Below the pieces are notes generated by a model. That model saw only the letters and a list, made by a program, of their open reading frames with translations. It ran no database searches and was not told the DNA's origin. Of a stretch of DNA of 64,000 nt, positions 34,708-43,914 are shown piece by piece. The stretch's first letter is position 1, and each line of letters starts with the position of its first letter. Source of the DNA: Paenibacillus lupini (lineage in GTDB: Bacteria; Bacillota; Bacilli; Paenibacillales; Paenibacillaceae); contig NZ_JAASRW010000012.1 of assembly GCF_011761355.1 (NCBI RefSeq), positions 1 through 64,000 of the forward strand, written 5' to 3'. A program made the position numbers and the translations under genes.

Positions 34708-36396
34708 TTGGAATCGATGATGTGGCTGGATTTTAGCATGTTCCTCGTACTGCTCGGTTTGTTTTTTTACGTGTTTGCTGTTGGTTCAATAACCGTGCTG
34801 CACAAGATTTACCTGGTCTTGCATCTCATACTTATCGTGTGGCCGTTAACTCAATTTATTGCTCAAACTATGCCTGGTTCTTCATACAGGCTTTTTTATC
34901 TTTCTGCTTCGTATGCATCGCTGTCGCTTATTGGCGTTGGCTGGTTTATCTTCGTCGTGTTTCTAACGGGACAAGCCAATGTCATACGAGCACGCAGAAT
35001 TATGATGCTGGCATTGCCGGCCTTAATTTCGGTCGTCTGTGTGCTATGGAATCCGAATGAGCTGTTTCTCTCAATTAATGAACATCTGGGCGTAAAGCAG
35101 CAACAGAGTGGTCCTTTATTCTGGTATATGATTGTTCAGCTGTTCACGTATATTCTGGTATCTTTAATCGTGATGGGCTATTCGATCCGTCGTGGCGGTT
35201 CTGTCAGGCAGCAAATGCTGGTCAAGACAGCAATGAACGGTATTTTCGTTCTTGTGTTGTTTGGACTAGGTGATTTCCTAGTAAATATTATCTTTATTCA
35301 TTATTTTTCCTCGTATTTCTCCATCTTCTCGGTGGGGATTACCTTATCTGCTGTTTACCTCGTACACGCCATTACTAGACACCGCGTATTCGACATCATT
35401 CAAATTGTACAGCGTGACGTAATGAACACGATCTCCACCGGTATTATTGTGCTGGATGAAAGCGGGACCGTACTTGAATTCAACAAAGCGATGAAGTCGA
35501 TCTTAAAGCTTCGCATTGGCGAGAAGTTCACACCCTATGCATTAACCGTTCATTTCCCTAATCATATTAAGAAGGAATTTGACGAGTTTCTGGAAGAGCA
35601 GGGCAAGCGGCCGATGGAACGGCAGGAGCTTGAGGTAGCGCTTCTAAGTGACGGTCATTATCGTTTTATTATTGTGCAGTCTGCACCTATATTAAGCCAG
35701 AAGAAAAAAGAGCTGCTAGGGCGGCTGTTAACCTTCCATGACGTAACCGAGCTGCGGATGCTTGTAGAGGAGACCAATTCGCAAAATGAGCTGCTGCAGG
35801 AACGGAACAATGAGCTGCTTATCATGCAGGATGAGCTGTTCCAAGCGAATAAAATGCTTGAGCATATGGCTATTACGGATGGTTTAACGGGCTGCTACAA
35901 TCGGCGGTATTTGCTGCAGCAGCTTGAGCATGAGGTTGCGGTAAACGTGCAACACGGCATTCCTTTCTCCATCTTCCTATTTGATATTGATTTGTTCAAA
36001 TCCATTAATGACAAGCACGGACATTTGGTTGGGGATGAAGTGATCTGTGCAACGGTTGATGCGGTCAGAAGTACACTGCGCGCAGCCGATATTCTTGCCC
36101 GGTATGGCGGCGAAGAATTTACGGTGTACCTGCCGCATACGAACCGTGAGCAGGCTGATATTATCGCGGATAGGGTCAAGGAGTCCGTAGAGCAGAATGA
36201 AGTGAAGACGGGACATGGCAGCCAGACGGTGAATGTGACAATTAGTATGGGCGTCGTTTCGGTCGAGCAGTTCGATCAGCGTGCGCTTGATAATCCAAAG
36301 GCCTTTCTAAAAGAGCTGCTGGCTCAAGCCGACGCGGCATTATACGAAGCAAAATACAGCGGACGCAACCGGATTGTAAAGCGGAAGCTGGCCTAA
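34708..36396 (+). CDS. Diguanylate cyclase: 7TM-PAS-GGDEF
   Basis: A 562-aa protein with about seven N-terminal membrane segments (residues ~5-225; histidine-kinase-type 7TM module), a PAS-like domain (VIVLDESGTVLEFNKAMKSILKL), a coiled coil (ETNSQNELLQERNNELLIMQDEL) and a GGDEF domain. The active loop reads GGEEF and the DGLTGCYNRRYL and FDIDLFKSIND motifs are intact, so c-di-GMP synthesis is expected. The most likely start is TTG at 34708, with GGTGA upstream; ATG 34717 is the alternative. The HD-GYP-like gene follows after a terminator. Confidence 0.9.
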   Translation: MESMMWLDFSMFLVLLGLFFYVFAVGSITVLHKIYLVLHLILIVWPLTQFIAQTMPGSSYRLFYLSASYASLSLIGVGWFIFVVFLTGQANVIRARRIMMLALPALISVVCVLWNPNELFLSINEHLGVKQQQSGPLFWYMIVQLFTYILVSLIVMGYSIRRGGSVRQQMLVKTAMNGIFVLVLFGLGDFLVNIIFIHYFSSYFSIFSVGITLSAVYLVHAITRHRVFDIIQIVQRDVMNTISTGIIVLDESGTVLEFNKAMKSILKLRIGEKFTPYALTVHFPNHIKKEFDEFLEEQGKRPMERQELEVALLSDGHYRFIIVQSAPILSQKKKELLGRLLTFHDVTELRMLVEETNSQNELLQERNNELLIMQDELFQANKMLEHMAITDGLTGCYNRRYLLQQLEHEVAVNVQHGIPFSIFLFDIDLFKSINDKHGHLVGDEVICATVDAVRSTLRAADILARYGGEEFTVYLPHTNREQADIIADRVKESVEQNEVKTGHGSQTVNVTISMGVVSVEQFDQRALDNPKAFLKELLAQADAALYEAKYSGRNRIVKRKLA

Positions 36397-36401
36397 AGCT
36401 T

Positions 36402-36448
36402 ACTCGGCATCTTGAAGGATATACAACCTTGAGATGCCGAGTTTTTTT
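36402..36448 (+). terminator. Rho-independent terminator
   Basis: ACTCGGCATCT and TGAAGG pair with CCTTG and AGATGCCGAGT, followed by seven T residues. Confidence 0.9.
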
Positions 36449-36548
36449 ACATGTGACATAGACCTCCCTCAAGATAGTCAGCCCAAAAAATATCTGATAA
36501 AATAGGTTTTATACAGGTGATTGAGTATGATCGAAAGAGGACTGAGCG

Positions 36549-37634
36549 ATGAGAAAAATGCAAATTGGATCGGTCAAACCTGGGGATAAGCTTGCTAAAC
36601 CGATATTTCAAGATAATGGACGGGTTCTGCTGGGTGATGGGGTAGAATTAAATGATCGTTATATAAATCGGCTTCAAAATTTAGGCATTGATATTGTTTA
36701 TATTGAAGACGGCAAGACGGAGGATCTTATTCCTGAGGATTCGATCGGGGATGAGACACGCAGGCAAGCAGTAGAAGTGATCTACAAGACAATGAATTCT
36801 TTTAAAGACCAATCCGTTGTCATGAAAGGCCGTGCAATTGCTCCAGACCTAGGACGGACATTCCGCTCGGTGTTTGGTCAGATTATGACCGACTTAACAG
36901 CCAGACCTAATATGATGGTGAATTTAACTAATATACATGTGGCAGATGCCTATTTATTTCATCATTCCGTGAACGTTGCTGTGCTCGCTGGGGTTATGGG
37001 AATAGCAAAGGGCTATAATCGTAATCAGTTAGAGGAGCTTGGAATTGGAGCGCTCTTATTTGATATCGGCATGACGAAGATCCCGCAAAAGCTGATTGAG
37101 AAGGAAGGTCCTCTCACGGCTGATGAACGTGTTATTATGGAGAGCCATACGAAGGAAGGCTTTGATATTTTACGGAAATATCATGATATTTCTATCGTTT
37201 CGGCCCATTGCGCACTCCAGCATCACGAACGTTATGACGGCTCAGGTTATCCTCGCCGGCTGAAGAAGGATGAGATTCATATGTATGCCCAGATCGTAGG
37301 GATTGCAGATGTCTATGATGCACTCACCTCACCAAGGCCACATCGCAAACGGCATACGCCATCGGAGGCAATTGAGTTTCTATTTGCTGCAGGCAATACT
37401 TACTTTGACTTTGATCTCATTAAGCTGTTCTGCAAACATATCTCTATCTATCCGGTTGCTACTACCGTTTTGCTTAGCTCTGGACAAGTTGGTGTAGTCT
37501 CTCATAACAGTGAGCTTGCCCTGCATCGGCCGCGTATCCGTATCATTAAGGAAGCTGACGGCCGGGAGCCTGCCTCACCTTATGATCTGGAACTAAAAGA
37601 TGAACTGCATCTGACCATCATTAAAGAATTATAA
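36549..37634 (+). CDS. HD-GYP-like protein with altered HD residues
   Basis: A 361-aa protein: ~120-residue N-terminal domain of the DUF3391-like kind (VKPGDKLAKPIFQDNGRVLL...), then an HD-GYP domain. HHSVNVAVLAG and HHERYDGSGYP are present and the end of the domain (IVGIADVYDALTSPR) is normal. The central motif that usually reads LLHDIGK reads LLFDIGM, so the HD-pair His is Phe and the following Lys is Met. Hydrolysis of c-di-GMP is therefore uncertain; a binding or effector role is possible. AAAGAGGA precedes the ATG. Confidence 0.85.
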   Translation: MRKMQIGSVKPGDKLAKPIFQDNGRVLLGDGVELNDRYINRLQNLGIDIVYIEDGKTEDLIPEDSIGDETRRQAVEVIYKTMNSFKDQSVVMKGRAIAPDLGRTFRSVFGQIMTDLTARPNMMVNLTNIHVADAYLFHHSVNVAVLAGVMGIAKGYNRNQLEELGIGALLFDIGMTKIPQKLIEKEGPLTADERVIMESHTKEGFDILRKYHDISIVSAHCALQHHERYDGSGYPRRLKKDEIHMYAQIVGIADVYDALTSPRPHRKRHTPSEAIEFLFAAGNTYFDFDLIKLFCKHISIYPVATTVLLSSGQVGVVSHNSELALHRPRIRIIKEADGREPASPYDLELKDELHLTIIKEL

Positions 37635-37722
37635 ACTTTGGACGGACGGCATAGGAGTTCATCCATTCCAAGCTATCACTCTCTGAATATCCTATTAAAG
37701 AAATAGGAGGGAGAGTGAAAGT

Positions 37723-38073
37723 ATGGCTTCTAGAGTGAAACCAAAGATGCTTGGTTCCTCTAAAGGGAAAGTTGTGAAAAGAGCTGTATTGGCTCCGCAG
37801 CAAACAGGTCCCATTTTCAGCCGCTTAACGGTTGTATGGGTTACTGAAGGCGGGATTCCATTTAATACGACAGGTTTTTTTGCTAGATTATCACGAGGAA
37901 ATACGATAGTTTCAACCGCTAGTTTCGATCGCTTTGGTGTAGTACGGTTTAACAACGTAACAACACTTACGACGGCTACCTTTACGCTTCGGATCTTCCG
38001 AAGTTCAGATGGTGCTTTGTTCCGTACAAGAACGATTCCATCTGGTGTAGAGACGTTTGCTGTAATCGGCTAA
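37723..38073 (+). CDS. Hypothetical beta-rich protein
   Basis: I do not recognise this 116-aa protein. It has a basic N terminus (RVKPKMLGSSKGKVVKRAV), then alternating beta-strand segments (FSRLTVVWVTEGGIPFNTTGFFARL...) rich in Thr, Val and Phe, suggesting a small beta-sandwich. There is no signal peptide. A spore-surface role would fit the composition but is only a guess. GGAGGGAGAGTG precedes the ATG; a strong terminator follows. Confidence 0.6.
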   Translation: MASRVKPKMLGSSKGKVVKRAVLAPQQTGPIFSRLTVVWVTEGGIPFNTTGFFARLSRGNTIVSTASFDRFGVVRFNNVTTLTTATFTLRIFRSSDGALFRTRTIPSGVETFAVIG

Positions 38074-38085
38074 GGAGCTAGCTAA

Positions 38086-38127
38086 CCGGCACCTTCCATT
38101 TTTGAATGGGAGGTGCCGGATTTTTTT
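38086..38127 (+). terminator. Rho-independent terminator
   Basis: CCGGCACCTTCCAT pairs with ATGGGAGGTGCCGG, followed by A and seven T residues. Confidence 0.92.
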
Positions 38128-38249
38128 ATAGAAAAGGACAAGTTTCGCGGATGATTGCTATATTCTGAGGATGCCGCTCTTTGAATATCTTGTTTATTAA
38201 GGTAAAATAATTATAATTAGCGAGTTCGGGGGGAGGAACAAGCTTACAT

Positions 38250-39122
38250 ATGCCAAGCCACTCACAGCATTTAAAGCTGCCTAAGCTGGAACTTCTTCGC
38301 CGGGTGTTGTTTATTACACTTGGAGCGGCGCTTGTTTCGGTGGGACTTGAAATTTTTCTGGTTCCCAATCATATTATTGACGGTGGTATCGTCGGGATTT
38401 CGATCATGGTATCCCATTTGACAGGACTGCCACTTGGACTTTTCTTATTCCTTTTAAACCTTCCATTTCTAGTGCTTGGGTACAAGCAGATTGGCAAAAC
38501 ATTTGCGTTATCGACTTTGTATGGAGTAAGTGTGATGTCACTTGGTACGTTTCTGCTCCATCCTGTTCCGCCTCTAACGGAAGAATATTTTCTAGCCTCG
38601 ATATTTGGGGGAGTTATTCTTGGTATTGGGGTAGGTATCGTTATTCGATTCGGCGGCTCCTTGGACGGGACAGAGATTATTGCGATTTTGTTTAATAAAC
38701 GTCTTCCTTTTTCGGTTGGCGAGATTGTGATGTTCTTTAATTTATTTATTCTTGGCAGTGCAGGCTTTGTGTTTGGCTGGGATCGGGCGATGTATTCGCT
38801 GGTTGCCTACTATATCGCCTACAAGATGATTGATATTACGATGGAAGGCTTCGAAGAATCCAAGGCAGTCTGGATCATTAGTGAAGAGGCTAAGGAAATT
38901 GGTTCTGCTATTATGGACAGACTTGGGCGTGGTGTGACATATTTGCATGGAGAAGGCGGCTTCTCGGGCGGGCAGAAGCGTGTGATCTTCTGCGTCATTA
39001 CACGTCTGGAAGAAGCGAAGATGAAGTCAATCGTTAATGATCTTGATCCAGCTGCGTTTCTCGCCGTTGGCAACATCCATGATGTAAAAGGCGGAAGATT
39101 CAAGAAACGCGATATTCACTAA
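38250..39122 (+). CDS. YitT family membrane protein (DUF161/DUF2179)
   Basis: A 290-aa protein with five to six membrane segments in the first ~200 residues (RVLFITLGAALVSVGLEIFL..., IVGISIMVSHLTGLPLGLFLF...) and a C-terminal cytoplasmic DUF2179 domain (YLHGEGGFSGGQKRVIFCVITRLEEAKMKSIV). The function is unknown; often near metabolite transport or sporulation genes. GGGGGGAGG lies about 13 bases before the ATG, a longer than usual spacing. Confidence 0.88.
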   Translation: MPSHSQHLKLPKLELLRRVLFITLGAALVSVGLEIFLVPNHIIDGGIVGISIMVSHLTGLPLGLFLFLLNLPFLVLGYKQIGKTFALSTLYGVSVMSLGTFLLHPVPPLTEEYFLASIFGGVILGIGVGIVIRFGGSLDGTEIIAILFNKRLPFSVGEIVMFFNLFILGSAGFVFGWDRAMYSLVAYYIAYKMIDITMEGFEESKAVWIISEEAKEIGSAIMDRLGRGVTYLHGEGGFSGGQKRVIFCVITRLEEAKMKSIVNDLDPAAFLAVGNIHDVKGGRFKKRDIH

Positions 39123-39144
39123 GGGTTATGAAGGAGATCAGGCA

Positions 39145-40191
39145 GTGGATGAATTTGCAAGCATCCGTCATTGGACCTCAGGACGGCAAGGCGTGGAATG
39201 GCAGAGGGAACGTGGTGTCGTGCTTGGAATAGGCGATGATGCTGCACTCATTAATCCAGCCGCTCCCATTTCCGGAGTGGGATCCCCGTATGAATATATA
39301 ATGGCGATGGACACGATGGTAGAGACGGTGCATTTCAATGCAGTGACAATGTCCTATGAGGATATTGGGTATAAAGCTCTGGCAGCGAATGTCAGTGATA
39401 TCGCTGCTATGGGCGGTATTCCACTGCAGGCGCTTATATCAGTTAGTGTACCGCGTAATCTTGGGCCGGAGCCAATGCGCCGACTCTATGATGGGCTGTA
39501 TACCTGCGCGGAGCGTTATGGCGTAGCAATTATTGGCGGTGACACAACCTCGTCGCCGCAGCATCTTGTTATTGCGGTGACGGTGACAGGTGCCGTCGAA
39601 GCGGGGAAGGGACTGCGACGTTCGGGTGCAAAGCCCGGTGACGCTGTTATATTGACCGGTCCCGTTGGGAAATCGGCGGCCGGGCTGCATTTCCTGCTCG
39701 CGCAGCAGGAACGCGGCATAGCTGCACTCGCAGGGGAGCGGGCGGAGTCGCTAGTTCTAGCCCATCGCCGCCCATCGCCTTCAGTAAGGGCGGGACGATT
39801 GCTGCTTACGCAAGGGACCTGTCATTCGCTTAATGATGTGAGCGATGGTCTTGCAAGCGAGGCATGGGAGATCGCTGAAGCTTCGGGACTCCTTGTATCG
39901 CTTCGTGAGCAGCAGCTTCCAAGAAGCGGCAGCATGGCTGCGTACGCGGGGGCAGCAGGTATTGACCCACTTGAATGGATGCTGTACGGCGGAGAAGATT
40001 ATGTATTGCTTGGTACGATGGAAAGCAGCGATGCAATCGCAGCACAGGCGGCCTTCCATGCGGAAGGGCTGCCCTTTTATATCATTGGGGAAACTTTGGC
40101 TGGTAAGCCAGGCGTGGAAATGATCCGGACAACGAACAAAGGTGAATTACGAATGCCGCTTATGAAGCGGGGCTATAATCATTTTGAGTAG
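39145..40191 (+). CDS. thiL: Thiamine-monophosphate kinase
   Basis: A 348-aa ThiL that phosphorylates TMP to thiamine diphosphate. The N-terminal GIGDDAALI, AMDTMVETVHF, the VSDIAAMGG motif, and GGDTTSS are all present; the C-terminal SDGLASEAWEIAEASG and MLYGGEDYVLLGT complete the signature. A GTG start at 39145 follows AAGGAGATC. It heads the conserved thiL-tsaE-tsaB-rimI-tsaD operon with short gaps or overlaps. Confidence 0.94.
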   Translation: MDEFASIRHWTSGRQGVEWQRERGVVLGIGDDAALINPAAPISGVGSPYEYIMAMDTMVETVHFNAVTMSYEDIGYKALAANVSDIAAMGGIPLQALISVSVPRNLGPEPMRRLYDGLYTCAERYGVAIIGGDTTSSPQHLVIAVTVTGAVEAGKGLRRSGAKPGDAVILTGPVGKSAAGLHFLLAQQERGIAALAGERAESLVLAHRRPSPSVRAGRLLLTQGTCHSLNDVSDGLASEAWEIAEASGLLVSLREQQLPRSGSMAAYAGAAGIDPLEWMLYGGEDYVLLGTMESSDAIAAQAAFHAEGLPFYIIGETLAGKPGVEMIRTTNKGELRMPLMKRGYNHFE

Positions 40192-40207
40192 TAAGCAGGT
40201 GTAGAGG

Positions 40208-40693
40208 ATGACAATAAAGGGACAAGCGGTTTTTACAATCCGTAATGAACAGGAAACTGCATGGCTTGCTGAGCGTATTGCGAAGCTTATTAAGCCAGGA
40301 GCTGTTCTTGCGCTGGATGGAGATCTTGGTGCAGGCAAGACCACTTTCTCGCAGAAATTCGCAAAAGCGATTGGCGTAAATGATGTGGTGAACAGTCCAA
40401 CGTTTACGATAATTAAAGAATACGAGGGGGCTTCCATGCCCTTTTATCATATGGATGTGTACCGTCTGTCGCTTGAGGAAGCCTACGATCTTGGTTTAGA
40501 CGACTATTTCTACGGCAGCGGAGTTACGATTGTGGAATGGGCAAGCCTAATTGAAGAGCTTCTGCCTCCGGAGCGGCTGGAGATGTATATTGCGCATGAA
40601 GGCGGCGAGGAGCGGAACATTCGAATAACGGGGATCGGCGAGCCGTATGCATCTTGGTGTGGGGCTTTGGATGAGATGGGAGCAGGGAAATAA
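40208..40693 (+). CDS. tsaE: tRNA t6A biosynthesis ATPase TsaE
   Basis: A 161-aa YdiB/TsaE protein: Walker A LDGDLGAGKTTFSQKFAKA, the threonine switch NSPTFTIIKEY, and Walker-B-like DVYRL and VEWAS segments. It acts with TsaB and TsaD in forming threonylcarbamoyladenosine on ANN-decoding tRNAs. tsaB begins 2 bases after its stop. Confidence 0.95.
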   Translation: MTIKGQAVFTIRNEQETAWLAERIAKLIKPGAVLALDGDLGAGKTTFSQKFAKAIGVNDVVNSPTFTIIKEYEGASMPFYHMDVYRLSLEEAYDLGLDDYFYGSGVTIVEWASLIEELLPPERLEMYIAHEGGEERNIRITGIGEPYASWCGALDEMGAGK

Positions 40694-40695
40694 CG

Positions 40696-41496
40696 ATGAC
40701 AGAGCATAATGAACGGCCAATATTGGCATTTGATACCTCAACGGCAGCATTTGCGGCAGCTATTATAGACAAGGGCAGCATCCTTGGTGAAATGCAGTCT
40801 TTTGCTGAGAGAAACCATTCCGTCCATATTATTACTCATGTGAAACAGCTGATGACAGATGCCGGAGTTACGGCTGAAGACATAGGAGCAATTGCGGTTG
40901 GAAGTGGTCCGGGCTCCTATACCGGTATGAGAATTGCTGTTGCTGCTGCGAAAACATTGGCATGGGTGTGGAATAAGCCCCTTGTCAGTGTATCTAGCCT
41001 GGAGGCTATTGCCTACGGTGGCTGGCATCACGGAAGTGTATTGGAAGACCAAGCAGAGTCTGGCGAAGACTGGATCTTGCCGATTATAGATGCACGGCGC
41101 GGACAAGTATATACAGGTGGCTATGCCATGTCGGCAGACGGCCAGTGGCGCAGCTTTGCAGCAGATGGTGTTCGGCTTATGAATGACTGGGTTGAGCGGA
41201 TTGCTGGAGAGGCGGCTGAGCTTTCAGGCCAAGTGAAGCGGATTTGGGTTATTGGTGATCTTACGATTCATGAGGGCGAAGCGAATCGTCTCAGAACGTT
41301 ATGCGAGGATAAGATCGAAGTTCATTTGCTCTCTTATGAGCTGGAGGGTCGTGCGATTGCACAGCTTGGCCAGCATCGCCTGCAGGCAGGAGAAATTGCG
41401 GATACTCATGGGCTGACGCCAAATTATACCCAGTTGGCAGAAGCGGAAGCGAATCTTCTACGTGCGAAGCAGCAGGGGGAGGCGAAGTCCTCATGA
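40696..41496 (+). CDS. tsaB: tRNA t6A biosynthesis protein TsaB
   Basis: A 266-aa inactive ASKHA-fold partner of TsaD. The N terminus ILAFDTSTAAFAAAI, GSGPGSYTGMRIAVAAAKTLAW and DARRGQVYTGGY are diagnostic. It overlaps rimI by 4 bases (ATGA), indicating translational coupling. Confidence 0.94.
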   Translation: MTEHNERPILAFDTSTAAFAAAIIDKGSILGEMQSFAERNHSVHIITHVKQLMTDAGVTAEDIGAIAVGSGPGSYTGMRIAVAAAKTLAWVWNKPLVSVSSLEAIAYGGWHHGSVLEDQAESGEDWILPIIDARRGQVYTGGYAMSADGQWRSFAADGVRLMNDWVERIAGEAAELSGQVKRIWVIGDLTIHEGEANRLRTLCEDKIEVHLLSYELEGRAIAQLGQHRLQAGEIADTHGLTPNYTQLAEAEANLLRAKQQGEAKSS

Positions 41497-41981
41497 TTAA
41501 TAATCAGGCTAATCTCGTGTTCCGGTCGATGACCATGGCGGATATCAGCTCGATTGTAGCCATTGAACAGGAAGCCTTCACAACACCTTGGACTCCGGAA
41601 GCGTTCAAGAACGAGCTGACAAGCAACATGTTCGCCCGTTATATGATTATGGAACATGATGATGAAATCATAGGCTACGGCGGAATGTGGATCATTGTAG
41701 ATGAAGCGCATGTCACGAACATTGCTGTACGCGCTGATCATCGAGGACAAGGGCTTGGGGAACGACTGTTAACCGAGCTGCAGCAGACGGCGGCTTTTTT
41801 TGGCGCGAACAAAATGACGCTTGAAGTACGTGTATCCAATGAGATCGCACAGCGCTTGTACCGGAAGCTTGGATTTAAACCTGCCGGTATCCGGCCAGCT
41901 TATTACTCGGATGATAACGAGGATGCGTTAATTATGTGGGCGGATCTGGAACGATACCGCTCCGAGGCAGAGGAGCAATAA
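41493..41981 (+). CDS. rimI: Ribosomal protein N-acetyltransferase RimI
   Basis: A 162-aa GNAT acetyltransferase, with IVAIEQEAFTTPWTPEAF at the N terminus and the acetyl-CoA loop VRADHRGQGLGERLLTEL. The EVRVSNEIAQRLYRKLGF segment is typical of RimI, which acetylates the N terminus of ribosomal protein S18. Its TAA stop overlaps the tsaD ATG. Confidence 0.93.
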   Translation: MINNQANLVFRSMTMADISSIVAIEQEAFTTPWTPEAFKNELTSNMFARYMIMEHDDEIIGYGGMWIIVDEAHVTNIAVRADHRGQGLGERLLTELQQTAAFFGANKMTLEVRVSNEIAQRLYRKLGFKPAGIRPAYYSDDNEDALIMWADLERYRSEAEEQ

Positions 41982-43027
41982 TGGTGAGTCATACAAACAA
42001 AGATGCCGTTATATTAGCGATCGAAACGAGCTGTGACGAAACATCCGTTGCGGTTGTTCGTGACGGCAAGCATATATTATCGAATGTAATCTCGAGTCAA
42101 ATCGAGGTTCATAAGCAATTTGGCGGGGTTGTGCCGGAGATCGCTTCGCGTAAGCATGTCGAGGTTATTACCCTGATGATCGAGCAGGCGGTGACGGAGT
42201 CCGGTCTGACCTTAAAGGATATTTCTGCAGTAGCAGTTACGCAGGGACCTGGACTTGTTGGTGCTCTTCTTGTTGGGATCGTAGCAGCCAAAAGCCTTGC
42301 AATGGCGCTTGATGTGCCTTTTATCGGGACACATCATATTGCCGGACATATTTACGCGAATCAGCTTGTCCATGAATTGGAGTATCCGTGTATGGCGCTA
42401 GTCGTTTCCGGCGGGCATACAGAGCTTGTACTGCTGGAGAGTGAAGGTTCCTTCCGTATGATCGGCCGCACCCGTGATGATGCGGTTGGCGAGGCCTATG
42501 ATAAAGTGGCTCGTGCGTTAAAATTCCCTTATCCCGGAGGTCCTCATATCGACAGGCTTGCCTCGGAAGCGGAAAAGGTTATCGAGCTGCCTCGTGCATG
42601 GCTTGAGCCGGATTCGTATGATTTCAGCTTCAGTGGGTTAAAGTCGGCTGTTCTTGCTGTAATCAATCAGACGAATATGAAGGGTGAGACCCTTAATGCT
42701 GCAGCGCTAGCCCGCGGGTTCCAGGAATCGGTCATCGAGGTGCTTGTCGAAAAAGCGCTTCGCGCTGTCCGCGCCTTTGGCGCCAAACAGCTGCTGTTAT
42801 GCGGCGGTGTGGCAGCGAACCGCGGCCTCCGCGCAGCACTTGCCGCGCGATGCGACAAGGAAGGTATGCCGCTGCTTGTACCACCGCATAAGCTGTGTAC
42901 GGACAATGCGGCAATGATTGGTGCTGCGGCTTATTTAAAATGGCAGCAGGGCGAATTTACATCGCTTGATATGAAGGCAGAGCCAAACTTTTCACTTGAA
43001 GGCTGGGCTAAGCCATCCGTGTCCTAA
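41981..43027 (+). CDS. tsaD: tRNA N6-adenosine threonylcarbamoyltransferase TsaD
   Basis: A 348-aa ASKHA-fold enzyme that transfers threonylcarbamoyl to A37. AIETSCDETSVAVV is at the N terminus, the iron-binding HHIAGHIYAN motif is at ~112-121, VVSGGHTELV and ARALKFPYPGGP are in the middle, and GGVAANRGLR and PPHKLCTDNAAMIG are near the C terminus. The ATG at 41981 overlaps the rimI stop, with AGGAG upstream. In B. subtilis the next gene is ydiF; here an ~8.5-kb segment intervenes. Confidence 0.96.
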   Translation: MVSHTNKDAVILAIETSCDETSVAVVRDGKHILSNVISSQIEVHKQFGGVVPEIASRKHVEVITLMIEQAVTESGLTLKDISAVAVTQGPGLVGALLVGIVAAKSLAMALDVPFIGTHHIAGHIYANQLVHELEYPCMALVVSGGHTELVLLESEGSFRMIGRTRDDAVGEAYDKVARALKFPYPGGPHIDRLASEAEKVIELPRAWLEPDSYDFSFSGLKSAVLAVINQTNMKGETLNAAALARGFQESVIEVLVEKALRAVRAFGAKQLLLCGGVAANRGLRAALAARCDKEGMPLLVPPHKLCTDNAAMIGAAAYLKWQQGEFTSLDMKAEPNFSLEGWAKPSVS

Positions 43028-43070
43028 AATATAAAAAAGTTGTTTACGTGTGAAATATTTTTTCTTGGAA

Positions 43071-43099
43071 TTGACAGAATATTTATTGGGGAATATAAT
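43071..43099 (+). promoter_or_regulatory. Consensus SigA promoter for the leuA leader
   Basis: TTGACA (43071-43076), exactly 17-bp spacer, TATAAT (43094-43099). Both hexamers are perfect. It lies about 30 bases before the first T-box leader. Confidence 0.9.
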
Positions 43100-43130
43100 G
43101 GGTACCAATAGTTCAAACTCCATACTGTGC

Positions 43131-43451
43131 AAACGCAAAGAACAGGAGTAGTACGGATAATCCGGGTTTAGAGAGCTGCGGGACGGTGCAACGCAGTCGA
43201 AGGATACCAGAAACTCGCCTGGGAGCGGAGCAGTGGAAACATGCGGCTGACCATGTAAGGCCCATGAATACATTGCTACGGTTAACCCCCGTAAAAGGGT
43301 GCGCATTCGTCAACATCCGGAGTTGGCAATGTGCCTAAGGTGGGCATTAAGATGCTGTGTATTCAGCAGTATTGATGTCAACAAGGGTGGTACCGCGCAG
43401 GTTAATGATAGCCTGTCGTCTCTTGATTTATAAGAGACGACAGGCTTTTTT
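43131..43451 (+). ncRNA. T-box riboswitch 1 (leucyl candidate) of leuA
   Basis: Typical opening AACAGGAGTAGTA, stem I elements AGAGAGC and GGACGGTG, a segment AACTCGCCTGGGAGCGGA carrying CTC (candidate Leu specifier), and T-box AAGGGTGGTACCGCG (43383-43397). The terminator has a 15-bp perfect stem AGCCTGTCGTCTCTT / AAGAGACGACAGGCT (43410-43446) followed by a T run. A complete leader in itself, but no gene follows before a second T-box. Confidence 0.9.
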
Positions 43452-43532
43452 GGTTGTTTTTTTGGACTAGATTGGATTAGAGTGGCTAATGATGTGCCAT
43501 AAAATAACGGATGATAATTCATATACAAAACG

Positions 43533-43874
43533 CTAAGAACAGGATCAGTAAAGCAATTAAGTGGGTACACGGCGCGATTGTTATAACAATCGCTGCTGCA
43601 GAGAGCTGCGGGTTGGTGCGACGCAGTCAAAGCTTAAGCTTGAACTCGCCTGGGAGCGGAATGATGGAGAGCCGAGTGAATGCATGCGGGAAGCAGCAGG
43701 ATCATGGCAGGTACATCGTTACGGCATACCTCCGTAATCGGGTGTTCAAGCGGGTTCGGACCTGCTTGCTGCTAAGCTACTAAGCTTTGTTATTGCAGCC
43801 TGAAGGGTCCGGCCAATGAGAGTGGTACCACGGCAGCCTGTCGTCTCTTACACCAAAGAGACGACAGGTTTTTT
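43533..43874 (+). ncRNA. T-box riboswitch 2 (leucyl candidate) of leuA
   Basis: A second full leader: AAGAACAGGATCAGTA opening, AGAGAGC and GGTTGGTG stem I elements, the same AACTCGCCTGGGAGCGGA segment as T-box 1, and T-box GAGTGGTACCACGG (near 43820). The terminator is CCTGTCGTCTCTT / AAGAGACGACAGG (43837-43868) then six T residues. It directly precedes leuA. No strong promoter is seen between the two leaders, so both probably act in series on one transcript. Confidence 0.9.
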
Positions 43875-43914
43875 CTATTTTTAAGATCAAAAAAAACTAT
43901 TCGGAGGTATTCCC

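Noticed and set aside
43110..43320. Open frames on the minus strand over the first T-box
   Set aside because: They are antisense to a well-formed riboswitch and lack start signals.
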